DNA of 8,442 nt from SIG603 sp964370405 (GTDB taxonomy: Bacteria > Bacillota > Clostridia > Oscillospirales > Acutalibacteraceae): positions 1 through 8,442 of the forward strand of contig CAYJJB010000077.1 in the NCBI GenBank assembly GCA_964370405.1, given 5' to 3'. Of this stretch, positions 1 through 6,222 are shown piece by piece. The notes under the pieces were generated by a model. The model was not told where the DNA came from. It worked only from the letters and a program-made list of their open reading frames with translations, and ran no database searches. Made by a program: the position numbers and the translations under genes. How positions within the stretch are numbered: position 1 is the stretch's first letter; every line of letters begins with the position of its first letter.

Positions 1-124
1 CAAAAAATGGCGAAAGTTTTCTTGCACAGTCTTTGCAAAGATTTCCGTCTTCAAGTTTTCTATTACCTAAAAGACCAATTTTTTCTCCACAAACATCGCA
101 AAACTTTTTACTAAACAGTCCCAT
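1..124 (-). CDS. DUF4428-type zinc-ribbon protein, N-terminal fragment
   Basis: This is the first 41 codons of a gene that runs off the left edge of the window. The protein begins MGLFSKKFCDVCGEKIG and carries two CxxC pairs (C9/C12 and C30/C33) about 17 residues apart, which is a small treble-clef or zinc-ribbon arrangement. The spacing and the surrounding residues (GLLGNRKL, LCKDCARKLSP) match what I recall of the DUF4428 N-terminal domain in clostridial proteins. The function of that family is unknown; a cytoplasmic zinc-binding role is inferred only from the cysteines. The ATG is preceded by AAGGAAGGG about 8 nt upstream. It starts 23 nt after the lipoprotein stop codon, so the two are probably co-transcribed. 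What the missing C-terminal part encodes cannot be said. Confidence 0.82.
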   Translation of the reverse strand, partial: MGLFSKKFCDVCGEKIGLLGNRKLEDGNLCKDCARKLSPFF

Positions 125-147
125 ATAAATTACCCTTCCTTGTTTTT

Positions 148-1386
148 TTATCCATCACGAGTTATATTGCTCATAGAATGGCTTAAATAGTTTATTACAC
201 CGCTGTCATCTTCTTCAAAGCTTATGTATACATATGCCGTTTCATCTTCACTTGAACGCCATAGATATGACTTAAAGTCAGGATCATCATACTGAATTTC
301 ACCATCTACTCCATCAAAATAAATAGTTTTTATTTCATCATAAGTAAGTGCAGTTTTTATGGCGCTATCAGCATCTTCAATGCTTAAGAATATTTCACGA
401 AGCTCATCTATTGTAAATTTCACATCTGTGGCAGTGTCTTGACTACTTTCCACTTGACTGCTTTCCTCTTGATTACTTTCTGGCTCGCTCTCACTGCTTT
501 CAAGATTTTCTTCTGGTACAGCACTATCACTGCCTTCTATTTGAGCAATATCATAAGTAAATGTAAAGCTTTCGCCTTCATAGTCATAATCATAAGTAGC
601 AGATAAAACACCATTTATAAGCGTTGGTGTAAACCATGTGTTATCTTCTTCTTTTAACGGAGCACTCAATATCCACGCTCCATCATCAACTATCGGGAAA
701 AAAGTGTAATCGTGCTGCTCTATATAAAATGATATGAACTGTGCTGAATCACTTTCACCCTTTGGTGAATTGCTGTATATTTCAAAGTATGGTCCTACAT
801 CATTTGTATTGAGATAAGCCCAAATTTCATATTCACCATTATAGTCGTTTTCGCCAACATAATCAGTTATGGTTAGTACGCCATACCAATTTGATGGGTT
901 TGAAAGAGTTTCTACTGCTATAGTTTTTTCACTGTCGTATCCAGGGAATGTAGAATCTGATGTATCTGTGTTTTCACTATCTTCACTTGACACATCTTCA
1001 TTTTCACTACCTGCTACAGCTTCACTTTCACCATCTTTTACAAATGTAATATCAAGTCCTAAATTTAATAGGTTAATTATCTTTACCGTACTACCATCCA
1101 TAGTTCCAGTGAATGAGTCTGCACCTTGGGTCAAGGTAAAACTTGTTCCACTCACTTCCCATTTAGCATTATGCGACTGTCCGCTCATATTTAAAACAGC
1201 ACTTCCGTTTTCATCAAGCAAAAGTGTAATTCCACCTTCTGAAACATCTTCGGGTGCCATAGACACACCAAGCATTTCAACTGACGTAGCCGTGTACATG
1301 TCTGCATTTTCGCTTATATTTGCAGAACAAGAAGTAAATATAAATAGTGAGAAAACTATAAGCATAAACGTAATTTGCTTTTTCAT
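148..1386 (-). CDS. Multidomain surface lipoprotein, function unknown
   Basis: This is a predicted secreted lipoprotein of 412 residues. MKK is followed by a hydrophobic stretch and a lipobox FTSC with the lipidated Cys at residue 20. Residues about 31-118 form a beta-rich, lipocalin-like domain with the GxxLLLDENGSAVL and FTGTMDGSTV patterns common in clostridial lipoproteins. An acidic Ser/Glu/Asp linker follows (about 119-152). A second beta-rich domain (about 163-285) begins NWYGVLTITDY and contains the YNGEYEIWAYL pattern. A second Ser/Glu/Gln linker (about 286-321) leads to a C-terminal alpha/beta domain (about 322-412) that I do not recognise. The start chosen is the ATG at 1386, with AAAGGA 6 nt upstream. 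An in-frame TTG at 1401 lies beyond this ribosome site and would translate through it. The gene sits 24 nt after the small membrane protein gene. It may bind an envelope ligand, but nothing in the sequence proves that. Confidence 0.85.
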   Translation of the reverse strand: MKKQITFMLIVFSLFIFTSCSANISENADMYTATSVEMLGVSMAPEDVSEGGITLLLDENGSAVLNMSGQSHNAKWEVSGTSFTLTQGADSFTGTMDGSTVKIINLLNLGLDITFVKDGESEAVAGSENEDVSSEDSENTDTSDSTFPGYDSEKTIAVETLSNPSNWYGVLTITDYVGENDYNGEYEIWAYLNTNDVGPYFEIYSNSPKGESDSAQFISFYIEQHDYTFFPIVDDGAWILSAPLKEEDNTWFTPTLINGVLSATYDYDYEGESFTFTYDIAQIEGSDSAVPEENLESSESEPESNQEESSQVESSQDTATDVKFTIDELREIFLSIEDADSAIKTALTYDEIKTIYFDGVDGEIQYDDPDFKSYLWRSSEDETAYVYISFEEDDSGVINYLSHSMSNITRDG

Positions 1387-1392
1387 AGTTTT

Positions 1393-1398
1393 TCCTTT
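1393..1398 (-). promoter_or_regulatory. Ribosome binding site that decides the lipoprotein start
   Basis: AAAGGA on the minus strand lies 6 nt before the ATG at 1386. It supports a 412-residue product over the longer reading from TTG at 1401, because the TTG lies upstream of this site and its first codons would include it. Confidence 0.7.
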
Positions 1399-1410
1399 CA
1401 AAAATTCACA

Positions 1411-1875
1411 TTAAGCTGCTTTGTTTTTTGATGCACCAAGAATAAATAATATAGGCATTACAGCACCTGTAAGTAAGCCTACCCAGTTAATTCCAACAAC
1501 TGATTGCATATTAAGCTCTGTAACTACAGGATTTCCCTGTGCGATAAGTGGAATGATAACTGAGCTTACTACATTAAGCAGTAAAACTATTACACCAAAA
1601 ATCAAGCATACCATTGCTTTTTCAGGTTTTTTGCTAAATGCAACGCCAATAATACCTGTGACAAGTTGCAAAATAGCTCCTATAACCGCAGTAATTGACA
1701 TCATATTAAGCATGCCTGTAAGACCGCCGTCATCTACACCTGTCACCATCGAACTAAGTGCGATAGTTGCAGTTGCAGCAATACCGCTTATAATAAGTCC
1801 TAGTCCGCCGAAAATAATCATTAATATACCTACAACTTTTAAAAATCCTGATCCCGCTGGTTTATTTTGTTCCAT
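1411..1875 (-). CDS. Small four-helix integral membrane protein, unknown function
   Basis: The product is a 154-residue hydrophobic protein with about four membrane segments, roughly residues 11-42, 58-80, 86-111 and 129-147. Its N-terminus is a short polar MEQNKPAGSG. A positively charged SKKPEK between helices 2 and 3 and a Lys-containing tail (SKNKAA) suggest that both termini face the cytoplasm. The first helix is rich in Gly and Ile (VVGILMIIFGGLGLIISGIA). No catalytic or transport motif is visible and I do not recognise a named family. The ATG has a strong GGAGGA ribosome site 6 nt upstream. It lies 44 nt after the pseudo-receiver gene and 24 nt before the lipoprotein, which suggests they are expressed together. 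A structural or partner role for the lipoprotein is possible but inferred only from position. Confidence 0.82.
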   Translation of the reverse strand: MEQNKPAGSGFLKVVGILMIIFGGLGLIISGIAATATIALSSMVTGVDDGGLTGMLNMMSITAVIGAILQLVTGIIGVAFSKKPEKAMVCLIFGVIVLLLNVVSSVIIPLIAQGNPVVTELNMQSVVGINWVGLLTGAVMPILFILGASKNKAA

Positions 1876-1919
1876 AATAAATCCTCCATAATTATAATGT
1901 TTTATTTTTTTGATAAGGT

Positions 1920-2303
1920 TTACAGATTAGCAATTATATCCACAAGATAATTTAGCCCTGATGAACTGTACAGAAATAAATCTATCTCTTCATTTTTAAA
2001 TGCATTGTTTGCAACACTTGCAGATTTTGGAAAATTTTCTTCATCTACTATCAATACGATTTTGCATTTTGGAAGAAAATCTTTTATTATTTCCGCCCTA
2101 TGTAGCCAATCATTTAAAGACAAAGGATAATAATCCCGAAGCTCTGCAAGCAAAATATCTGCACTCATGCTCCTGCACATAGAAAAACAACTGGTAATTT
2201 CAGGTATTTCTTCTATTTTTATTTCAGGATTTTTCACAGAGATAGCATGAATAATGCCTGAGGACAATAACTTATTTTGGATATAAACTGCTATAGATTT
2301 CAT
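1920..2303 (-). CDS. Receiver-only pseudo-response regulator lacking the phospho-Asp
   Basis: The 127-residue product has the beta/alpha pattern of a response-regulator receiver domain and no output domain. The first strand (KSIAVYIQN) lacks the paired acidic residues that bind Mg2+. The third-strand segment SADILLAELRDYYP has Glu54 where the phosphorylated Asp is expected. Strand 4 (KIVLIVDEEN) has Val86 where Thr or Ser is usual, and the fifth strand (IDLFLYSSSG) lacks the conserved Lys. It should therefore not take part in phosphotransfer. It may act by protein contact, and Glu54 could mimic a phosphorylated state, though that is speculation. The shape resembles a clostridial group of divergent receiver proteins that I recall, with no experimental function known to me. 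The ATG has a near-perfect GGAGGTGA ribosome site. It is the first gene after the terminator of the two-component operon and has its own promoter. Confidence 0.8.
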   Translation of the reverse strand: MKSIAVYIQNKLLSSGIIHAISVKNPEIKIEEIPEITSCFSMCRSMSADILLAELRDYYPLSLNDWLHRAEIIKDFLPKCKIVLIVDEENFPKSASVANNAFKNEEIDLFLYSSSGLNYLVDIIANL

Positions 2304-2337
2304 ATTTTCACCTCCACTTTTTAAATTTTACTTCTGC

Positions 2338-2354
2338 GTTATAAAAATTATAAC
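2338..2354. promoter_or_regulatory. Perfect 17-bp palindrome, candidate operator
   Basis: The sequence GTTATAAAAATTATAAC has two perfect 7-bp arms around a 3-bp AT centre. It overlaps one possible -10 box (2347-2352) and lies just downstream of the other (2369-2374), 34 bp before the pseudo-receiver start. NarL/LuxR-type regulators and many repressors bind sites of this form, and the regulator encoded at 2450-3085 is the obvious candidate. AT-rich DNA produces chance palindromes, so this remains a suggestion. No second copy was found by eye before the 6057 gene. Confidence 0.4.
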
Positions 2355-2397
2355 AAGAATAATTTGAAATTATATCGTGTATTTCCGCTAAAAACAA
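2347..2397 (-). promoter_or_regulatory. Promoter region of the pseudo-receiver/lipoprotein operon
   Basis: Two sigma-A-like arrangements are visible on the minus strand. The first has TTGTTT (2392-2397), a 17-bp spacer and a consensus TATAAT (2369-2374). The second is an extended -10, TGTTATAAT, with the hexamer at 2347-2352 and no good -35. The first would start transcription near 2362 and leave a leader of about 60 nt. Its -35 lies inside the U-tract of the upstream terminator. Which box is used cannot be decided by reading. Confidence 0.6.
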
Positions 2398-2440
2398 AAA
2401 AATAAAGCTACTAGCAATGATTTTATACATTTCTAGTAAC
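2390..2440 (-). terminator. Rho-independent terminator of the two-component operon
   Basis: The hairpin begins 9 nt after the response-regulator stop codon. Its stem is 13 pairs (GTTACTAGAAATG against CATTGCTAGTAGC) with one mismatch and one G-U pair, closed by an 8-nt loop. A tail of mostly T (TTTATTTTTTTGTTTTT) follows directly. This is a textbook intrinsic terminator. It separates the signalling operon from the genes further left. Confidence 0.88.
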
Positions 2441-2449
2441 TTCATTTAA

Positions 2450-3085
2450 TTAAAAATCGCTCTCACCTGTTATAATAAACTTTTTTGTTGCAACATCTGC
2501 TACCAGCCTTAATAAGTTATTGTAGCCTGTCTTTGTTTTAATATTACTTAAATGTGTATCTAAGGTTCTGCTTTTAATATTTAACAGCTCGCATACACTC
2601 TCATTTGAATGTCCATTTACTTTTGCCTGTAAAACTTCTAGTTCTTTTGGTGTAAAGTCTGAAATTTTTGCCATACCTATTGTTATCACAGGTTGTGATT
2701 CAGGATAATAGGTTTTTCCACTTAAAACATTATCCATTACTTCAAGCAAATCTAAATCCGCATGGTCTTTATACCAAAATCCTTCACACCCTGCTTCTTT
2801 TGCTTCTTCTATATGCCTTTTTTGCAAAACAAATGTTAAAATAATTACTTTTGTTTTCGGAAAAAGTTTTTTAACCTGCGCTGCAACTTTTATTCCATTT
2901 TCTTTGCCACCTGTATAAATGTCCATTAGTATTAAATCAGCCGGTTCATATCGAAGTTCTGGAATTAATTTATCTGCATCAGAAAAAGTTTTCAAAAGCT
3001 CATACTTACCCTCAGCTCTTAGTATTGCGTATTTCATAAGTGCTTGCGAACTACTTTGATCATCAACTATTATCACTTTACACAT
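2450..3085 (-). CDS. NarL/LuxR-type response regulator transcription factor
   Basis: This 211-residue cytoplasmic regulator has an intact receiver domain. The acidic pair is D8/D9 in VIIVDDQ, the phospho-acceptor is Asp55 in LILMDIYTGG, the switch residue is Thr84 (VIILTF), and the conserved Lys is K106 (FWYKD). A LuxR-type helix-turn-helix occupies about 142-200, starting FTPKELEVLQAKVNG and containing the recognition-helix region SRTLDTHLSNIKTK. Phosphorylation by the kinase encoded just upstream should control dimerisation and DNA binding. The ATG overlaps the kinase gene by 13 bp, which suggests coupled translation and a cognate pair, and GGAGGG precedes it by about 8 nt. Targets are unknown. 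Likely ones are its own operon and the neighbouring operon that starts at 2303. Length and domain order are normal for the family. Confidence 0.93.
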   Translation of the reverse strand: MCKVIIVDDQSSSQALMKYAILRAEGKYELLKTFSDADKLIPELRYEPADLILMDIYTGGKENGIKVAAQVKKLFPKTKVIILTFVLQKRHIEEAKEAGCEGFWYKDHADLDLLEVMDNVLSGKTYYPESQPVITIGMAKISDFTPKELEVLQAKVNGHSNESVCELLNIKSRTLDTHLSNIKTKTGYNNLLRLVADVATKKFIITGESDF

Positions 3086-4377
3086 AATATTCCCTCCACA
3101 TTCTCTTTATATAAAACCACTGTCATAGTAACACCGTCATTGCAAGTCATATCCATTTTGCCACCCACATGCTCAATTTTTTGGCGAAGACCTAAAAGCC
3201 CGCCACCTTCTTCAATTTTCTCCCTATAAAGCTTATCTTCATTATGTATTTTAATCACTACACTTTTATTTGCTTCAATAATATCAACCATAAGTTTTTC
3301 TGCCTGTGCATGTCTATATGCATTTTTAAGCATTTCATTAATGCATAGCAGTGTTATCTCTTTACATTTATCATCTTTTGGCACTTCTCCATTTACAAAC
3401 ACTTTACACCCAAGCTTATCACCAAACAAAATTATTTGCTCTAAATTCAAATACGTATTTCCATCACTTGATAAGTCTGTAATAACACTGCCTAAATCGT
3501 CCCAGTATTTTGCAACCGCTCTTGCTGCATCTATATCCGCATTTTCTCTAAGTGTTTTTTTGGTAAGTGTAAGCAAATTTCCAAAATTATCGTGAAAATT
3601 AATTTTCATATTCACTGTAACTTCTTCTTGTGCATTTTTTTCTACAATATCATTAATTTTTTTAAGCCTTTCTTGTTGTTCAAATAGTTTCTCATTAACT
3701 CTATCTGCATTTCCACTCAAATTATAAAGCTCTGTAATATCTGAGCCTATAATTTGGTAACTGCCACTATCTTGCAAGCTGACTGACGTTTTTGAAAACT
3801 GCCATACTTCACCATTTTTCAAGATAAAAGCAGGTGCTTCACCTTTTATAACGCAAATGTTTTCATCGGACAATTTAAGTAAATCTGCCCAAAATACATT
3901 TGCATTTTGAAGAGGTTTTCCTGTTAGCTCTTTACACAATTTGCGTATAATATTATTTGAAAGATAAAGCCCCAAATCATCTGACATGAATGCAATACCA
4001 GATGGAAGGTTTTCTAAAGCTTCTTTGATAGAAAATTTATTTATGCTATTTCTATTAATCTTATATGCCATATATGTCGAATATATAGCAAAAAATATAC
4101 TTGCTGCATCCCAAAGCATTTGAACAGAAAAAGGTATACTAGCTACAAATTGCGCTGCACTTGAAAAACTGTTACCCTCATAATTTGGAAAAACGCTGCC
4201 AAATTCCACCGCTGCTGCCCAATAAATCATGTTTATAAAAATCATAACTGATAATACACTTATTCTAATCTTACTTTTTTTACCTGTCAAGTTCATTATT
4301 AATGCTATAAGTAAAATTATAATATTAACAGTGGCTAAAGCTATTAAATACCCTTTTTGCACGTCATTTAAAGGCAT
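3073..4377 (-). CDS. Membrane sensor histidine kinase, HisKA_3-like
   Basis: This 434-residue kinase has two clear N-terminal membrane helices (about 8-30 and 40-58) and a possible third (about 82-103). A PAS-like region (about 116-215) includes LPSGIAFMSDDLG and ends near the QIIGSDITELYNL boundary. A coiled coil (about 220-255) follows. The phosphorylation site is probably His262 in INFHDNFGNLLTLTKK, which fits the HDxxG pattern of NarX/LytS-like kinases. The ATPase domain has an N-box at about 346-357 (INEMLKNAYRHA) and a glycine-rich lid (EEGGGLLGLRQKIEHVGG, about 389-406). The usual DxGxG box is replaced by HNEDK near 378-382, a variant I associate with related clostridial kinases that use an Asn there, so activity is likely but not certain. 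It starts 12 nt after the upstream 7TM gene, with AAGGGTGAG as ribosome site, and overlaps the regulator gene. Its signal is unknown. Confidence 0.9.
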   Translation of the reverse strand: MPLNDVQKGYLIALATVNIIILLIALIMNLTGKKSKIRISVLSVMIFINMIYWAAAVEFGSVFPNYEGNSFSSAAQFVASIPFSVQMLWDAASIFFAIYSTYMAYKINRNSINKFSIKEALENLPSGIAFMSDDLGLYLSNNIIRKLCKELTGKPLQNANVFWADLLKLSDENICVIKGEAPAFILKNGEVWQFSKTSVSLQDSGSYQIIGSDITELYNLSGNADRVNEKLFEQQERLKKINDIVEKNAQEEVTVNMKINFHDNFGNLLTLTKKTLRENADIDAARAVAKYWDDLGSVITDLSSDGNTYLNLEQIILFGDKLGCKVFVNGEVPKDDKCKEITLLCINEMLKNAYRHAQAEKLMVDIIEANKSVVIKIHNEDKLYREKIEEGGGLLGLRQKIEHVGGKMDMTCNDGVTMTVVLYKENVEGILCVK

Positions 4378-4389
4378 ACACTCACCCTT

Positions 4390-6057
4390 TCATATATTAT
4401 TTTGCATGACACACGAAATATGGTAGCAGTCATTTTCATTTAAAATTTGCAGTTTTTTATCAGCAAAATCATCAGAATCAATTTTTACATCTGTTGCAAT
4501 TTGCAGTGCAAAAATTATATTATCACTTGAAAAATTATATGTAATGTAAATTGTATCAAAATTATAATGAACATATTCAATAATATTTTGATATATATCA
4601 AAAGTTCTCATTGCCTTTTCTAAACTAAATTTATAATCGCTATTAATATTGATTACACAGGTTTTACCATAAAACTCAAGCAGTTGAAACGACTCTAAAA
4701 AGCAGCGCCTCATTTCATCGCCTGCAATGCATTTTTCAGTTTGCTCTGTTAAGATTAAATTAACTTTTCTTTTAATATAAGTTGATGTCATACTTATTTC
4801 AAACAAAAGCCTCGCCATTTCATCATTATCTATATCAGAATTTTTTTGTAATTTTGATTCAATTTTTTTGCCAAACGGTAAAACTTCTTTTAACATGATA
4901 TTATGCAAGTCATTTAATTTTTCAAGCCTTGCTGTTTCACTTTTCTGCTCATTTTCAAGGCTTAAAATATCTATTTCACTGTGCAGTTTATTTCTTAGCA
5001 ACTTAAGTTGACTAATTTTAGAATTAATTTGGCTTACATCATTACTCCAAACAACATATCCACCACGAATTTTTGTTATATTTGATATAGTATTATTGCT
5101 AAACGATGTCGCTCCCATTTTTTTTATAATATTAAAGTTTTCTTTTGAAAGCGGCAAAGCATTTTCTGAAAAATAAATTACCTCTCCGTTATCATCTAAA
5201 ATTTGCGCTCTAATATCCGATACCAAAAAGCACTCCTGATGTCCTATGTTTGAATGTATTAGACCTGAGCGTATAAATGATTCAAGCAGTGCAACTGCCA
5301 TGGCAGAACCAAAAATTGTTACATCAAGATAATGGCCTATTCCATAGGTCGGCTTAATTACGTAGCTCACACAATAAATAATAGTGCAAATTATTACTAA
5401 TGCAGGCAGCCTTATCGCTTTTTTTATATTCATAGATGCTATAAATTTTCTTGCAATAATTACACTTGAGCTCATTACTATCAAGAAAATAAAGATAACG
5501 ACAATATAATAGACTATACCATGACTGTAATCAAGTCCGTATGCATGAGTATTTAAATCTATGTCAAATGCTAATTTATGAAAATCATTTGTAAGTACCA
5601 GTAAAATAAGCACTATCGCAGGAATAAACAATAGTTTTACCTTTTTATTAATTTTATAGTCCTCATTTTCGCCTACATATAAAGAAATAAAAAAGAAAAA
5701 TAGTGGTAGCAATATCATAGGAATGTAATATAAATACCAAAAAAACCTATCTTCAAATATAAGTTCCGAAAGCGCATACCACTTTATAGACCTTACCGCA
5801 ATCCAAAAAATTATTGTAACTCCAATTAACATTAAATATGTGCGTACATGGCCCTGCATTATTCTACTGTAAATACTTATACTCCAATATGAAAAAATTC
5901 CTATGTAAATCCCAATTGAAATTATTAAGCCTATAGAAACTTCAAATTTCATATTCACAGGGCAAAAAACAGATGCATAATGTAAAAAACCACCTAGAAA
6001 TAACAGAGCTAAAAATAAAGTTGTTTTAGCTACAGTTTTGATAATATAGTTTTTCAT
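4390..6057 (-). CDS. 7TM histidine-kinase-like sensor with degenerate catalytic region
   Basis: The 555-residue product has seven to eight membrane helices in its first 260 residues. The segment around YIPMILLPLFFFFISLYVG and LLVLTNDFHKLAFDID matches the N-terminal 7TM histidine-kinase sensor domain (HisKA_7TM type). A PAS-like stretch (about 277-343) ends in RGGYVVWSNDVSQIN and is followed by a long coiled coil (about 345-385). The following helical pair and C-terminal domain occupy the places of the dimerisation/His and ATPase domains. I see no HDxxG or HExxN phosphorylation motif, no DxGxG box and no glycine-rich lid; only a faint N-box-like NIIEYVHYN remains. It is probably a non-catalytic sensor that signals through the kinase encoded next. 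The start is uncertain: ATG 6057 is preferred (GGGG 6 nt upstream), ATG 6063 is possible, and GTG 6069 lacks a spaced ribosome site. It is the first gene of its operon. Confidence 0.85.
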   Translation of the reverse strand: MKNYIIKTVAKTTLFLALLFLGGFLHYASVFCPVNMKFEVSIGLIISIGIYIGIFSYWSISIYSRIMQGHVRTYLMLIGVTIIFWIAVRSIKWYALSELIFEDRFFWYLYYIPMILLPLFFFFISLYVGENEDYKINKKVKLLFIPAIVLILLVLTNDFHKLAFDIDLNTHAYGLDYSHGIVYYIVVIFIFLIVMSSSVIIARKFIASMNIKKAIRLPALVIICTIIYCVSYVIKPTYGIGHYLDVTIFGSAMAVALLESFIRSGLIHSNIGHQECFLVSDIRAQILDDNGEVIYFSENALPLSKENFNIIKKMGATSFSNNTISNITKIRGGYVVWSNDVSQINSKISQLKLLRNKLHSEIDILSLENEQKSETARLEKLNDLHNIMLKEVLPFGKKIESKLQKNSDIDNDEMARLLFEISMTSTYIKRKVNLILTEQTEKCIAGDEMRRCFLESFQLLEFYGKTCVININSDYKFSLEKAMRTFDIYQNIIEYVHYNFDTIYITYNFSSDNIIFALQIATDVKIDSDDFADKKLQILNENDCYHISCVMQNNI

Positions 6058-6083
6058 CCGCATCCCCACTTTCTAATATTTTT

Positions 6084-6113
6084 ATTATAGTGCAGTTAAA
6101 GATAAAAAGTCAA
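6084..6113 (-). promoter_or_regulatory. Strong sigma-A promoter of the signalling operon
   Basis: The minus strand shows TTGACT (6108-6113), an 18-bp spacer and a consensus TATAAT (6084-6089). Transcription would begin near 6077, leaving a leader of only about 20 nt before the 6057 start. This drives the 7TM protein, kinase and regulator as a unit ending at the terminator near 2390-2440. No operator-like repeat is evident around it. Confidence 0.78.
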
Positions 6114-6171
6114 ATACAATAAAAAATTTAGTAAAATATACGAGTAATACAAGAGTATGTGAGGGAAATAG

Positions 6172-6215
6172 AGTCTGACCGATACAATTCGAACTCGGAT
6201 TGCATCGGTCAGGCT
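6172..6215 (-). terminator. Long hairpin after the flavoprotein genes, probable 3' end structure
   Basis: The minus-strand RNA can fold into a stem of about 19 pairs with only two mismatches and an AGUU tetraloop, starting 8 nt after the stop codon at 6223. The arms are AGCCTGACCGATGCAATCCG and its near-complement. One pair is G-U in this RNA but would be A-C in the opposite RNA, which points to function in the minus-strand transcript. The tail (CTATTTCCCTCACATACTC) is poor in U, so this is not a classical terminator. It could be a weak terminator or an mRNA 3'-end stabiliser. The rest of the 6058-6222 gap holds the promoter at 6084-6113 and nothing else recognised. Confidence 0.55.
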
Positions 6216-6222
6216 ATCAAAT

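Noticed and set aside
1387..1401. Extended lipoprotein start at TTG 1401 (417 residues)
   Set aside because: The five extra codons contain the AAAGGA ribosome site of the ATG at 1386, which also gives a normal signal peptide.
869..1891. Open frames of 181 and 156 codons on the plus strand
   Set aside because: They lie opposite the lipoprotein and membrane protein genes, lack convincing ribosome sites and have compositions expected of antisense translation.
1891..1896. TATAAT box just before the small membrane protein gene
   Set aside because: It lies 3 bp from the ribosome site, so transcription would start within that site, and no -35 is present at the right distance.
2362..2386. Short inverted repeat GAAAT...ATTTC in the promoter region
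   Set aside because: Arms of 5 bp in AT-rich DNA are expected by chance.
6172..6215. tRNA-like T-arm (GTTCGAA) within the hairpin
   Set aside because: The surrounding bases form one long stem rather than a cloverleaf, with no acceptor, D or anticodon arms.
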